Positions 54,511-63,530 of a stretch of DNA of 64,000 nucleotides are shown one piece after another; position 1 is the stretch's first letter; each line of letters starts with the position of its first letter. The position numbers and the translations under genes were made by a program. The notes under the pieces are model-generated. The model was not told the origin of the DNA. It ran no database searches and saw nothing but the letters and a program-made list of their open reading frames with translations. Source of the stretch: Teredinibacter franksiae (GTDB lineage: Bacteria; Pseudomonadota; Gammaproteobacteria; Pseudomonadales; Cellvibrionaceae); NCBI RefSeq assembly GCF_014218805.1, contig NZ_JACJUV010000001.1, positions 3,794,501-3,858,500 on the forward strand. Reading direction: 5' to 3'.

Positions 54511-55061
54511 ACGACGCAGAAAAGCTTGATCAAGGTAGTTGGGGTGGTCGTTTCAAGACCAGCAAGTCTGCGAACATTAAGGGAATGGAATGCATGAACA
54601 GTGGGGCATACAACACCCATTACATGCATGGCAATACCTCCGAAGGTTCCAACGCGATTAAGAAGTGGAAGGTAGGGTATGACAACGACTTCCAGGCGCG
54701 TATGGATTGGGCAATTAACAGCAACTACTCTTCGGCGAACCATCATCCCAGAATTGTGATTAACAATAATGCGGATGAAGCTGTGATGTATCTGAATGCG
54801 TCTTCCGGTTCCAGCGTTAGCTTAAATGCTAATGGCTCCAGCGATCCAGACGGCGACAATTTGAGCTACGCCTGGTCGTACTACAGCGAGCCCAGTTCTT
54901 ACGGCGGTTCGGTGACGATCAACAATAGTTCTTCGTCTAACGCTACGGTACAGGTTCCGTCAAATGCCAGTGGCAGAAGTATTCACGTTATTTTAACGCT
55001 GCGTGACAACGGTTCACCTAACCTCTATGAGTATCGACGCGTAGTCATTAACGTTCAGTAG
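54384..55061 (+). CDS. C-terminal continuation of the GH10-Sde182 protein in the -1 frame
   Basis: This frame resumes exactly where the upstream protein goes astray: GGSYIREIQSHGPLGSVYP, then SFMYLRNPALNDAEKLDQGSWGGRF and an Ig-like Sde0182 C-terminal domain (ASSGSSVSLNANGSSDPDGDNLSYAWSYY...VVINV). It has no start of its own before an internal ATG or GTG and no signal peptide. At the joint the 0-frame codons CCA AAG form the heptamer C-CCA-AAG in the phase required for -1 slippage; a lost C in a C6 run (now C5) would explain it equally. The reading is therefore either programmed frameshifting, a real mutation or an assembly error. A terminator follows. Confidence 0.8.
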   Translation, partial: PKGGSYIREIQSHGPLGSVYPDTVWSTEGDSPSFMYLRNPALNDAEKLDQGSWGGRFKTSKSANIKGMECMNSGAYNTHYMHGNTSEGSNAIKKWKVGYDNDFQARMDWAINSNYSSANHHPRIVINNNADEAVMYLNASSGSSVSLNANGSSDPDGDNLSYAWSYYSEPSSYGGSVTINNSSSSNATVQVPSNASGRSIHVILTLRDNGSPNLYEYRRVVINVQ

Positions 55062-55129
55062 AGTAGTGGGTAAATACCGTTGTTGACGATTTTTGCCGCG
55101 GGATAACAGTGGCAAAGATTAAATCTGAA

Positions 55130-55162
55130 TAGCGATGGGATTACCCCATCGCTATTTTTTTT
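55130..55162 (+). terminator. Terminator after the GH10-Sde182 gene
   Basis: AGCGATGGG-ATTA-CCCCATCGCT followed by eight T, about 70 bases after the stop in the -1 frame. Its position after 55061 supports treating both frames as one transcription unit. Confidence 0.9.
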
Positions 55163-55615
55163 GCTAAAAAAATGCATAAAAAAGAACAGATGCGTTTTAT
55201 TTTAGCCGTCTAACGTTAATGTTTTGTCCTACTTTGAACGCTATGCTCGTTCATGGAATGCGGAGTACAAGCTATTGAGCCTCTGTTTTTGGAGGCCAGT
55301 TTTTATGGCTACAAATACGCAATGGATTAGTTTGGCCGATTAAAGCCGCTTTATTGGGTTTTAATCGAAAAAAGACAGCCTAACAAAACTATTAGTAAAA
55401 GAGCGAAATAGCGAAGTAGAAAAAACAAGGCAATACATGATGAATGCCATATTGGTTTTCAATACGATGAAAACGCATAGGCTTCGTACTAGCAAAAAAT
55501 TTCTGACGGTACGACCGATTCAGTCTTGGTCGATAAAAAATATAGTTTTGCGATTTTAGCTCTCGCGTGAATGAATTAAATAGTAGCTAAACAATTAATT
55601 TCAGGAGCAACTATC
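55163..55615. other. Intergenic region before the CBM2-SGNH gene
   Basis: About 450 AT-rich bases with no supported gene; presumably promoter and leader of the following gene, which has a good SD (AGGAG). Confidence 0.4.
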
Positions 55616-57871
55616 ATGAGTATTACCGGTATAAAAAAATTGGGACTGGCGACATTGCTAGGGCTTGGCCTGCTTGGCCAAGGGGCTGCAGCGCAAACAG
55701 CAGATTGTTCATATACTATCGCCGACAATTGGGGTAGCGGCGGTGTTGCCAATATTGATATTACCAATGTGAGTTCCAGTGTAATAAATGGCTGGACGGT
55801 AAGCTGGGCCTACGAAAACGACTCGCTTAGTGGCGGTTGGAACGCACTAATCGATGAAGAAAATTATCCGACCTACAGCGCTTCAAACGTAGGCTGGAAT
55901 GGTAGCATTCAGCCCGGGCAAACGGTGTCTTTTGGTTTGCAGCTCAACATTGTAGGCAGTGCCGACCTTCCAGAGGTAACCGGTAGTATTTGTGGTGGCA
56001 CGGGGCCGTCTTCCAGTTCTAGCCGTTCGTCAAATTCCAGTAGTTCTTCTAGCGCTTCCTTTAGTTCCAGCTCCAGCTCCAGCTCCAGTTCCAGTTCCAG
56101 TTCCAGTTCCAGCTCCAGCTCCAGTTCCAGTTCCAGTTCCAGTTCCAGTTCCAGCTCCAGCTCCAGCTCCAGCTCCAGCTCCAGCTCCAGCTCCAGCTCT
56201 TCGAGTAATTCCAGCTCACCTGCCGGCCCCACTTTGTTTATAGAGTTGGAAGACTTCGCTGATCAGGACGCCTTCTACCCCTTTAGTGTACAAAGTGATT
56301 CAGCGACCTCTGGTGGTGAATACATTGTTTGGCCAGATGGTGGCGATCAGCTTCTTAGTGCTGGTTCGGATAACGAAGACGGTAGGCTGGCAATCGACTT
56401 CAGTCTTTCGCAAACCACCAATGTGCAGTTTGGCATAAGCGTAAATATGCCAAATGGCAACAACGACTCCTTCTACTTTAAACTGGATAACAATACTTGG
56501 AATACTCAGAACAACCAGAGCACATCTGGCTGGGCCACATTAACGCCTTCGGTTTTTAGTAATGTACCGGGCGGTGATCACACCTTGTGGATACAGCGCC
56601 GCGAAGATGGTGCCGGCTTGGATAGTGTTACTTTAAGCGTATCTTCGGGTAGTATCAGTGGCGACACTGGCAATGCCAGTTCAAGCTCCAGCTCCTCAAG
56701 TTCGAGTTTCTCCAGTTCAAGCTCCAGCTCCTCAAGTTCAAGTAATGGAAACGAACAGCCGGTTATAGCCATTAATGCCGGTGGGCCACAAACTTCTTTC
56801 GAAGGCACAGAATACATTGCCGATCGCCATTCATTTGGCGGTAGCACTAGCACCACTTCAGACCCAATCAGTGGTGTTACAGAAGGCACCCTGTTCCAAA
56901 GCGAGCGTTACGGCAGTTTCAGTTACCAAGTACCGGTGACTAACGCCACATACTCTATCGAATTACATTTTGCAGAGATTTTTCAGACCGTAGCCGGTAC
57001 ACGTTCGTTTAACGTTGAAGTAGAAGGCGATCAGGTATTGTTCAGTGTGGATCTGGTTACATTGGCGGGTCACGACGGTGCCTATACCTACCGTGTGGAC
57101 AACGTCAATGTTAATGATGGCACTCTGGATATTCGCTTGGAATCCCTTGTTGATAATGGCACTTTGAGTGGCTTTGCTATTGCATCATCTAACGGCGGCA
57201 ACTATGTCGAGCCGTCGAACAGGCCCTTCACATTTCATCCCATTGGTGATTCCACAACTGAAGCCTATGAACTGGAGAGCGCATGGCGTTATTGGTTATG
57301 GGAAGGCTTAGAGGGCACTAACGTATCAGTGGACTTCGTTGGTAGTCGCCGAGGCACCAATATGGGTACCAACTTCAGTGATAACGATTGGGATATAGAC
57401 CATGACGGACATACCAGCGCAACGGCTTCACAAGTATTAAACGGTGGGCTTCCTCACGGACATTCAGGGAGCCTCAAAGTGTGGGCTCCCGTTTACCAAG
57501 CTGATATTGCCGTTATTTACCTTGGTACCAATGACATACGGCAGGGCCGATCGACCCAAGCCATTATCGATACCTTTAAATCGATTATTGCAGAATTGCG
57601 GGCTGCTAATAGTGGTGTAGACATTGTGGTAACTCAAATTCCCTATTGGAATTACGGAGCGTATGGCGGTAACAAGAATGCGGTCGACGCACTAAACGCT
57701 GCAATTCCCAGCCTTGCCGGGCTTGCGACGATTGAATCGAAAGTAGAAATTGTTGACCTCAATAGTAATTACTCTCTTGGCGATCATCGCGATGGTATTC
57801 ACCCCAATGAGAGTGGTGCCAAGAAAATTGCAGAACGATTACTGCCTGTGGTATTAAATTTAATGCGGTAA
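55616..57871 (+). CDS. Modular SGNH esterase: CBM2 - CBM6/35-like - malectin - SGNH
   Basis: A 751-residue secreted esterase. Signal peptide (to GQGAAAQ), CBM2-like module (about 25-125, CSYTIADNWGSGGVANIDI), a polyserine linker of about 70 residues coded by near-pure six-base repeats, the sandwich module shared with CE6 and GH10 (about 202-345), a shorter linker, a malectin/CBM57-like domain (about 380-530, IAINAGGPQTSF, YSIELHFAEIF), and the C-terminal SGNH domain (about 538-751): FHPIGDSTTEA (Ser546), GGLPHGHSG, IYLGTNDIRQGRST, DGIHPNESG. The catalytic domain is C-terminal, the reverse of the CE3 gene at 46.4 kb. Likely acts on acetylated hemicellulose. All catalytic blocks are intact. Confidence 0.9.
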   Translation: MSITGIKKLGLATLLGLGLLGQGAAAQTADCSYTIADNWGSGGVANIDITNVSSSVINGWTVSWAYENDSLSGGWNALIDEENYPTYSASNVGWNGSIQPGQTVSFGLQLNIVGSADLPEVTGSICGGTGPSSSSSRSSNSSSSSSASFSSSSSSSSSSSSSSSSSSSSSSSSSSSSSSSSSSSSSSSSSSSSSSSSNSSSPAGPTLFIELEDFADQDAFYPFSVQSDSATSGGEYIVWPDGGDQLLSAGSDNEDGRLAIDFSLSQTTNVQFGISVNMPNGNNDSFYFKLDNNTWNTQNNQSTSGWATLTPSVFSNVPGGDHTLWIQRREDGAGLDSVTLSVSSGSISGDTGNASSSSSSSSSSFSSSSSSSSSSSNGNEQPVIAINAGGPQTSFEGTEYIADRHSFGGSTSTTSDPISGVTEGTLFQSERYGSFSYQVPVTNATYSIELHFAEIFQTVAGTRSFNVEVEGDQVLFSVDLVTLAGHDGAYTYRVDNVNVNDGTLDIRLESLVDNGTLSGFAIASSNGGNYVEPSNRPFTFHPIGDSTTEAYELESAWRYWLWEGLEGTNVSVDFVGSRRGTNMGTNFSDNDWDIDHDGHTSATASQVLNGGLPHGHSGSLKVWAPVYQADIAVIYLGTNDIRQGRSTQAIIDTFKSIIAELRAANSGVDIVVTQIPYWNYGAYGGNKNAVDALNAAIPSLAGLATIESKVEIVDLNSNYSLGDHRDGIHPNESGAKKIAERLLPVVLNLMR
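56060..56205 (+). repeat. Six-base microsatellite coding a polyserine linker
   Basis: About 24 near-perfect copies of TCCAGT/TCCAGC in a row. All copies code Ser-Ser, so gain or loss changes linker length only. It is the purest of the linker repeats in this window. Confidence 0.93.
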
Positions 57872-57989
57872 TAATGAGGTGATCTGAGCTGCTTACTGTG
57901 CGAAGCAGTGAAGTGCCGAAAAAAGTGTTGAACAAAAGTAAGGACGTAACACTCTCGGGTTCCGATTGGCTTAGGGCTCGAGAGCTGAG

Positions 57990-58165
57990 GGTTCGCTTCT
58001 AGTGAATCAAGATAGTCCGTGACCTTCTCTGATTTATGTACAGGATGTCCATCAACGATGAGTATGACGGGGTGGTTGCGGCATTTTTGGAAACTTTTTA
58101 AGCATTTAATACCTTTATTCGCATTAAATTTTTCGTCAAAAACGTAATACTAAAAAGCCACCCTT
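57990..58165 (-). pseudogene. IS630-family transposase fragment
   Basis: The minus strand reads YYVFDEKFNANKGIKCLKSF, then HPVILIVDGHPVHKSEKVTDYL, the DDE segment of IS630-type transposases (LIVDGHPVHKS is diagnostic). A stop precedes it and similarity ends soon after, so only about 55 codons survive. It lies between the SGNH gene and the GH43 gene and overlaps the GH43 terminator. No terminal repeats were found. Confidence 0.75.
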
Positions 58166-58209
58166 GTTCGATACCGCTGAGGTCTCATATTGAGACGCTC
58201 TTGGGTGGA
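58152..58209 (-). terminator. Terminator after the GH43 gene
   Basis: On the minus strand CCACCC...GGGTGG, with an internal GTCTC/GAGAC hairpin, is followed by CTTTTTAG. It begins 12 bases after the GH43 stop codon. Confidence 0.65.
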
Positions 58210-58220
58210 ATCTGTTGGCG

Positions 58221-59822
58221 CTATTTCTCTAAATAGTTAAACCAGTTAAAGCTTGCAGTGTTATTGCTGGCCTTGCCATTACTGGTTGCCACCATACCTG
58301 CGTAGGGGCCATTAAATCCGCCTGCGGCTTCGTCAGAAAGAACGCTCATGTCTTGTTGTTCACCAATGTTTTTTAACCTGTACTTAGATTCGCCGTATCT
58401 GAATTGCAGAATGCGGCCGTTGGCCTTGGCTTGTAGCACAACGATGTCTTTTTGGTAAGCTACTCTGGCAATTTCAGTCTTTTCGCCCTTTAAGTATTTA
58501 GTAATGACAAGTGCGTCTTTTTCTTTTGCAAACAGGAAGTGGCACTTACTGCTTCGATAAAGTGTAAGCCCAGCTTGTTCATTGGTGTTGGTGGTGCTGA
58601 AATTTAGGCTGGTTGTAGCGGTAAATGCATGGGCTTCTATTCGACGAGCAACTAGAGATGGAGTGGTGAGCGTGTGGAGGGTCTCCTCTCTTACCTCAAG
58701 CACTAGGTTGTCGCCATCCAATTTGTACCAATTTGTGTGAGGAGTGCGAAGAAAATTCCATTCTAGCCCAAGCGCATTTTCGGTGAATTCATCCCGCGCG
58801 GGTTTTTTCTTAAGTGGCGACCATGGCAGGTTGGGCCGCTGCTGTTGCATTAATACTTTGCCAATACCGGGGTTGAAAATGGGTGTTTTGCCTTCGAATG
58901 TTACGGGTGTTAGAAAGGTTTCGCGGGCGAGCAGGGTGGCGCCGTCTACGTAGCGCTTGCCCAGCATTACCGCCCACCAGTCGCCTTTTTGTGTTTGCAC
59001 GATGTCGGCGTGGCCTACGGAGTGAATGGGGTAGTCTCGCCCTAGGTGCCGATGGGTTAATACGGGGTTTACTTGGTCGGCAACGTAGGGCCCCCAAATA
59101 GTATCGCTGTGATGAACGGTAACCGAATGGTTATAGCCGGTGCCGCCTTCGGCCACCATCAATAAGTAGTGGCCATTAATGTTGTATAGGTGTGGGCCTT
59201 CTGTCCATACGGCATTGTTGGCGTGGCCAAAGGTGAGCTGCTTTCTTGGGCCTACCAGCTTGCCTTGTTGGGTATTTAGTTCCTGCAGCCATACGCCTTG
59301 CTGGTCTTTCCAGGCCTGTTTTCCGGAAAGATTGCCGTGGCCTACATAGTAGGCTTTACCGTCTGTGTCCCACATGAGTGAAGGGTCTATGCCGGGGGCG
59401 TCTAACCATACGGGGTCAGACCAGGGGCCAGCAGGGTTTTCGGCGGTGATATAAAAATTGCCGCCGCGCTCACATTGCACACAGGTGGTAATAAGGTAAA
59501 ACAATCCTTGGTGATGGCGAATGGTAACCGCAAATATGCCCATGTAATCGGCTAGGCCTTGCTGCAGGTTTAGCTGCTGTGGGCGGTGTAGGCCGTGGCC
59601 AATTAACTCCCAGTTCACGAGGTCTTTACTGTGGTGAATAGGCATGCCGGGAAACCACTCAAAGGTGGAGTTAACCATGTAGTAGTCTTCGCCTACCCGC
59701 ACAATGGAGGGGTCTGGGTGGTAGCCGGGCAGTATGGGGTTGGTATAGGTGTCTTTAGCCATAACCAGGGTGGAGAGCAGGGTGGCTACAAGTAGGAATA
59801 ACGTTTTTATACGGGTGGTCAT
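58221..59822 (-). CDS. GH43 beta-xylosidase / alpha-L-arabinofuranosidase
   Basis: Releases xylose or arabinose from xylo-oligosaccharides. A 533-residue exported enzyme (signal ending LVMA). The GH43 five-bladed propeller (about 24-320) has its three acids: Asp37 in GYHPDPSIV (base), Asp146 in GIDPSLMW (pKa modulator) and Glu208 in VWTEGPH (acid). The remaining 200 residues are a beta-sandwich (DEFTENALGLEWNFLRTPH...), the typical C-terminal domain of long GH43 beta-xylosidases. It is transcribed opposite to the xylan esterases but fits the same pathway as the last hydrolytic step. Which of the two activities dominates cannot be told. Confidence 0.93.
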   Translation of the reverse strand: MTTRIKTLFLLVATLLSTLVMAKDTYTNPILPGYHPDPSIVRVGEDYYMVNSTFEWFPGMPIHHSKDLVNWELIGHGLHRPQQLNLQQGLADYMGIFAVTIRHHQGLFYLITTCVQCERGGNFYITAENPAGPWSDPVWLDAPGIDPSLMWDTDGKAYYVGHGNLSGKQAWKDQQGVWLQELNTQQGKLVGPRKQLTFGHANNAVWTEGPHLYNINGHYLLMVAEGGTGYNHSVTVHHSDTIWGPYVADQVNPVLTHRHLGRDYPIHSVGHADIVQTQKGDWWAVMLGKRYVDGATLLARETFLTPVTFEGKTPIFNPGIGKVLMQQQRPNLPWSPLKKKPARDEFTENALGLEWNFLRTPHTNWYKLDGDNLVLEVREETLHTLTTPSLVARRIEAHAFTATTSLNFSTTNTNEQAGLTLYRSSKCHFLFAKEKDALVITKYLKGEKTEIARVAYQKDIVVLQAKANGRILQFRYGESKYRLKNIGEQQDMSVLSDEAAGGFNGPYAGMVATSNGKASNNTASFNWFNYLEK

Positions 59823-60088
59823 GGCTATAACTCTCGGCTGCCTAGGGGAGTAGGTTGAAATGATACTGTTTTTTTTTGTGCCTTGTATACCAGTCGGGCT
59901 TTTCGGTAGGGCCTGGGCAGGTGTGTAAGCGATTCGGCATTGGGCCGTGTGGTAGAAGTTTGCGGTGCTTGGGGGGGCATGAAATTAGGTAGAAATCTTT
60001 ATTACTGCGATTATAGGTGAGCTAGTCGGTAGCTGAGTACTTGGCGTAATTGTGCCGTATTGCCTACGTTTTATCCGCTAGGGGTACA

Positions 60089-62119
60089 TTAAAAATTGAA
60101 AGAATAGCGGAGTGATAGTTCGCGCCCACGATTGCTTAGCCCTTGCGTTAATACTTGGCCTTGCGGTGGGGTTAAATAGTTTTTATCCATGAGGTTTTTA
60201 AAAATAAGGCTTAATTTATGTTTGCGGTTAAAGCTGTAGTCGAGGCGTGAGTGGAAGAGGCTGCAGCCGTCAACGTCTAAGCGCCCGTTAGGTGAGTCCA
60301 TAATTCTTGCTGAGTTGTATTGCGCCGATAAATGCCATTGCCATTGTTTGTGGTGGTAGTTCAAACGTATAGATGCAAGATTATCGGCCTGCCGAAACTG
60401 GGAGGCCGGTAATTCTGTGAGTAGGGTAATGTTGCTGTGAAGCTGCCAGTAAGTATTCAGCCAAAGGCTGAACTCGCTCTCGATACCTTTAGTGCTTTGC
60501 TTGGTCTTTCGGTTTACAAAGGTGCGGGTAGTGTCGATAAAGTCTTGTTCTATAGCATGACTAATGCGGTTAAGGAAAAGTGACGTGGCGAAATGAAACT
60601 TCCCCTTACTGAATAACCAATTAATCTCACGCGTGCTTACGGTTTCTGGCTCCAGGTTTGGGTTGCCCAGAAGCGTGTTGTTATCGGTAAAGTGAAGCTC
60701 ATTGGTAGTGGGGGCACGAAAAGCCTCACCGTATAAAAATTTAAGGGAGTGATGCTGGCCTAGTTGCCAGGTTAACGCTGCCCGCGGGCTTAGTGAGCTT
60801 TTAATTTCTGTGTAGTGATCGTAACGGCCACCCAGTACTATCTCAACATTGGCTGAGGCTTGAAGTAAGGTTTGCAGAAAACCACCATAGACTTCGTATT
60901 GAGATTTTTCGGCAATAGTTGTGGCGTGAGTATTTGTTTCGCCTAGGTACTCTATGGGAAATAGGTCCAAATTGAAATTTGTATTTAAATTCGATTCGTC
61001 TTGCGATACGTGTCGGTATTCAATCCCGCCCTGAAAACTAAGGGTTTCTTTGGCTACCCAGTTACTATACACATTAACGGTTCTGGAATTCTCAGACTGC
61101 TGCAGGTGAGCTCGCAGCGGTTCATTGCTGGGGGGTACGCTGCCGCCGTAGGCGTAGGAGAAACCGGCTGGTGCGAGCTGAGTGTTAGGCCTGTATTGAT
61201 TGTTTGTAAGGTTCGCATGCAGCTCAAAGTCGAGTTGCCCCAGTTGGGCGGCATGTTTTGCACTGAAATGGTAATGGCTGTTTTCGGTGGTGTTTTCTTT
61301 GCCCCCCAAGTGTTCTACTACGTAGTATTGCTCTGTGTTTCGCTGCTGGTAAACGGCTTCTATTTGGGTTTTGTGGTTTCCCACCATGAGGCGAATATCA
61401 TTCTTGGCCTGTTTGTCTGGAATGGCTTCGAGGGTTTGAGAATACATATTTTCTAAGCTAAAGGTTTCGCCTGGGTCTTGCTCGGTAATAATCGATATAT
61501 CGGCAGCCCATTCATAAAAAGCAGTATTTGCTAGTACGCTTACTTGTGTTCGATTGTTGTCGGACAATTCCAGTTGTACGTTATTTTCGCCGGTAACCGT
61601 ATCGATATTGATCACACCCATAAACGCGTTGGAACCATAAAGTGCAGAGCCGGGCCCTCGAATGAATTCAACTTTAGCGATGTTGTTTAAGAGAATACCG
61701 GGTGTAGCCAAGGCACCATCGGAGTGGCGGTTGTAGCGTACACCGTTTATCAGAATAAGCACTTCCCTGCTAGACGTACCGACTCTTCTACCGCGCGATG
61801 AGTGGTAATACTCGTCGGCGGCTTCAGCTTGCCTAAAGCTTTGGAAGCCCGGAACAAAGTTCATCAGTTCATGCAGGTAGTGCACCGGCATTGTGGCAAT
61901 TTGAGCGCGGGTATAGACCGTCATTGAGGAGGGCGCGGTTTTCAACGTTTTGCGCGTGCGTGTAGAGCTGGATACTTCTATGGACGTTAGTTCTTGCAGG
62001 CTGAGCGATAGGAGTTTGTTTTCGGCGTGCGCACTGAAGCTGAACGCCAGTATGGCTACTGCCGAAAATAGAGTGGCCGTTTGAATGCGAATGGTTCGCT
62101 TGGTCCGAATGCGCGTCAT
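60089..62119 (-). CDS. TonB-dependent outer-membrane receptor
   Basis: A 676-residue TonB-dependent receptor. After a signal (ending FSFSAHA) comes the plug domain (TAPSSMTVYTRAQIATMPVHYLHELMNFVPGFQSFRQ, RGRRVGTSSREVLILINGVRYN, VEFIRGPGSALYGSNAFMGVINI), then a 22-strand barrel ending in the aromatic outer-membrane signature LSLRYSFNF. A TTG at 62149 is in frame, but the ATG at 62119 is preferred. The N-terminal element SLQELTSIEVSS resembles receptors annotated as siderophore/vitamin B12-like or polysaccharide-use receptors. Next to GH43 it may import xylan oligosaccharides, but a metal-chelate substrate is equally possible. Confidence 0.9.
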   Translation of the reverse strand: MTRIRTKRTIRIQTATLFSAVAILAFSFSAHAENKLLSLSLQELTSIEVSSSTRTRKTLKTAPSSMTVYTRAQIATMPVHYLHELMNFVPGFQSFRQAEAADEYYHSSRGRRVGTSSREVLILINGVRYNRHSDGALATPGILLNNIAKVEFIRGPGSALYGSNAFMGVINIDTVTGENNVQLELSDNNRTQVSVLANTAFYEWAADISIITEQDPGETFSLENMYSQTLEAIPDKQAKNDIRLMVGNHKTQIEAVYQQRNTEQYYVVEHLGGKENTTENSHYHFSAKHAAQLGQLDFELHANLTNNQYRPNTQLAPAGFSYAYGGSVPPSNEPLRAHLQQSENSRTVNVYSNWVAKETLSFQGGIEYRHVSQDESNLNTNFNLDLFPIEYLGETNTHATTIAEKSQYEVYGGFLQTLLQASANVEIVLGGRYDHYTEIKSSLSPRAALTWQLGQHHSLKFLYGEAFRAPTTNELHFTDNNTLLGNPNLEPETVSTREINWLFSKGKFHFATSLFLNRISHAIEQDFIDTTRTFVNRKTKQSTKGIESEFSLWLNTYWQLHSNITLLTELPASQFRQADNLASIRLNYHHKQWQWHLSAQYNSARIMDSPNGRLDVDGCSLFHSRLDYSFNRKHKLSLIFKNLMDKNYLTPPQGQVLTQGLSNRGRELSLRYSFNF

Positions 62120-62587
62120 AGGGGTTATTTTTTTATTCTGGCCTAGCAACCGTTTGTGTTAAGCCACGCTAAATCAGGCGTTAACCGAGATGCTGTATTT
62201 GTACTTATGTCATTCCCATGGGCCTTAGTCTAGTACAGCTCTTCACAACATGGCGCAAAAAATGAATATAGCAGTAACGTTAGAACTTTCGTGGCGCAAA
62301 ACATTCGTTTTCCTCTCGGGATTTCTAGTTTATGTTCACCACCGTCGTGGTCCCGTGGACGGTATGCGCATATATGGACGCATTGATGGGGGTTTAGTGG
62401 ATTAGCGTTGGTTTGTCCGCCAAAAGCAAATTTTTACAACCCTGTTTGATCTGTATCATACTGGCCTACAGAATTAAAGCTGATGGCGCAGTGAATGTAA
62501 GCGTTGCCAATTACGCTGTATATTCGCTGTGATGCTTTTTGGGGGGGGTCTTTAATCCAACAATAATAAAATTAGAACAAAAGGGTT
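62120..62587. promoter_or_regulatory. Divergent promoter region with an FNR/Anr-like box
   Basis: About 470 bases between the TonB receptor and the SCO1 gene. TTGATCTGTATCAT at 62447-62460 matches the FNR/Anr consensus TTGAT-N4-ATCAA at nine of ten positions and lies 127 bases upstream of the SCO1 start. No gene is supported here. Confidence 0.5.
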
Positions 62588-63268
62588 ATGGTACTTCGAA
62601 AGCGCTTGGGGCTTGCAGTCCTTGGCATGCTTGGCTTTACTTGTGTTTGTAGTCAGGCAGAACCTATTTCTAGCCATACAGCTGGGGCTACCGCGGTTTA
62701 TCCCGCAGTAGAAACATCTGATGCTTCCAGCCTAATCCCAACGGTTAGTTTTCTCAGTAATTTTGCTGGGTTAACCTTGGTGAATCAGAACGACGTGTTG
62801 TTCGATCCGCACGCGCTTACGCGCACGGTTGTTCTGTTCAGTTTTATTTTTACCCATTGCTCATCGGTTTGTCCCACGCAAACACGGTCGTTGCTGGAGG
62901 TGCGAAATCAGCTTCCCCAAGATGTTCGCGAGCAAGTACATTTTGTTTCGATGTCCATCGACCCGCAGCGGGATTCCCCCGAAGTATTAAATAAATTTGT
63001 TCTCATGCAAAAAGCCGATGACCGCGCATGGAATTTTTTAACCGGCGATCCGGCTGAAATCGCTAGGCTTACCGAGCGCTTACATTTTTTTGATGAGCTG
63101 GGTGAGGGTTTGAATAGTAAGCCCCAAATCCATCGAACCTCCCTTTGGTTGGTTGATAAAAAAGGCCGCATGTTGCAGCGCTATAAGGGCGACCCAGTGG
63201 ACAAAGAAAGAATCGTTCGTGAGCTGATAGCGATTTTTTCTGAACAACTGCCTATGAGTTTTCCGTAG
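62588..63268 (+). CDS. SCO1/SenC-family copper chaperone
   Basis: A 226-residue membrane-targeted thioredoxin-fold protein that delivers copper to cytochrome c oxidase or serves in redox defence (family knowledge). The copper ligands are visible: Cys91 and Cys95 in FTHCSSVCPTQ (CxxxCP) and the distal His in KPQIHRTSLWLVDKKGR. Motif FVSMSIDPQRDSPEVL is standard. A signal/anchor occupies residues 1-24. An FNR-like box upstream fits oxygen control. No cytochrome oxidase genes are visible nearby, so it is an isolated copy. Confidence 0.92.
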   Translation: MVLRKRLGLAVLGMLGFTCVCSQAEPISSHTAGATAVYPAVETSDASSLIPTVSFLSNFAGLTLVNQNDVLFDPHALTRTVVLFSFIFTHCSSVCPTQTRSLLEVRNQLPQDVREQVHFVSMSIDPQRDSPEVLNKFVLMQKADDRAWNFLTGDPAEIARLTERLHFFDELGEGLNSKPQIHRTSLWLVDKKGRMLQRYKGDPVDKERIVRELIAIFSEQLPMSFP

Positions 63269-63289
63269 CGGCACACTAACTCGGCGGTC

Positions 63290-63530
63290 TTGACGAATGG
63301 TGATGTGGTGGTTGCCGGTGGTACTACCTACGGTAAATGCCACCGCTGTAAATCAGCTGGTTTACAATAATACTTTGGATCAAGCTAGCTGGTATACCAA
63401 CACGCCAGCCGGTAGAGATGCCTCTTGGAAAAACCTAGGTACCTGTGGTGGAATATCGATTTCTAGCCGTTCGATTGTTTTCAACAAGCTCTAGCCGTTT
63501 GCCAAGCTCCAGTTCTTCGAGCTTTTTTTG
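63290..63530 (+). pseudogene. Fragment of a CBM5/12 module with decayed polyserine linker
   Basis: QLVYNNTLDQASWYTNTPAG, then DASWKNLGTCGG matches the second half of the CBM5/12 modules in the CE6, CE3 and GH10 enzymes (YQANWYTNTVPGSD..W..LG.CG). It is followed by a linker that now breaks frame (ISISSRSIVFNKL; the other frame gives SSSRLPSSSSSSF). No catalytic domain or start is attached. A relic of another modular enzyme. Confidence 0.8.
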
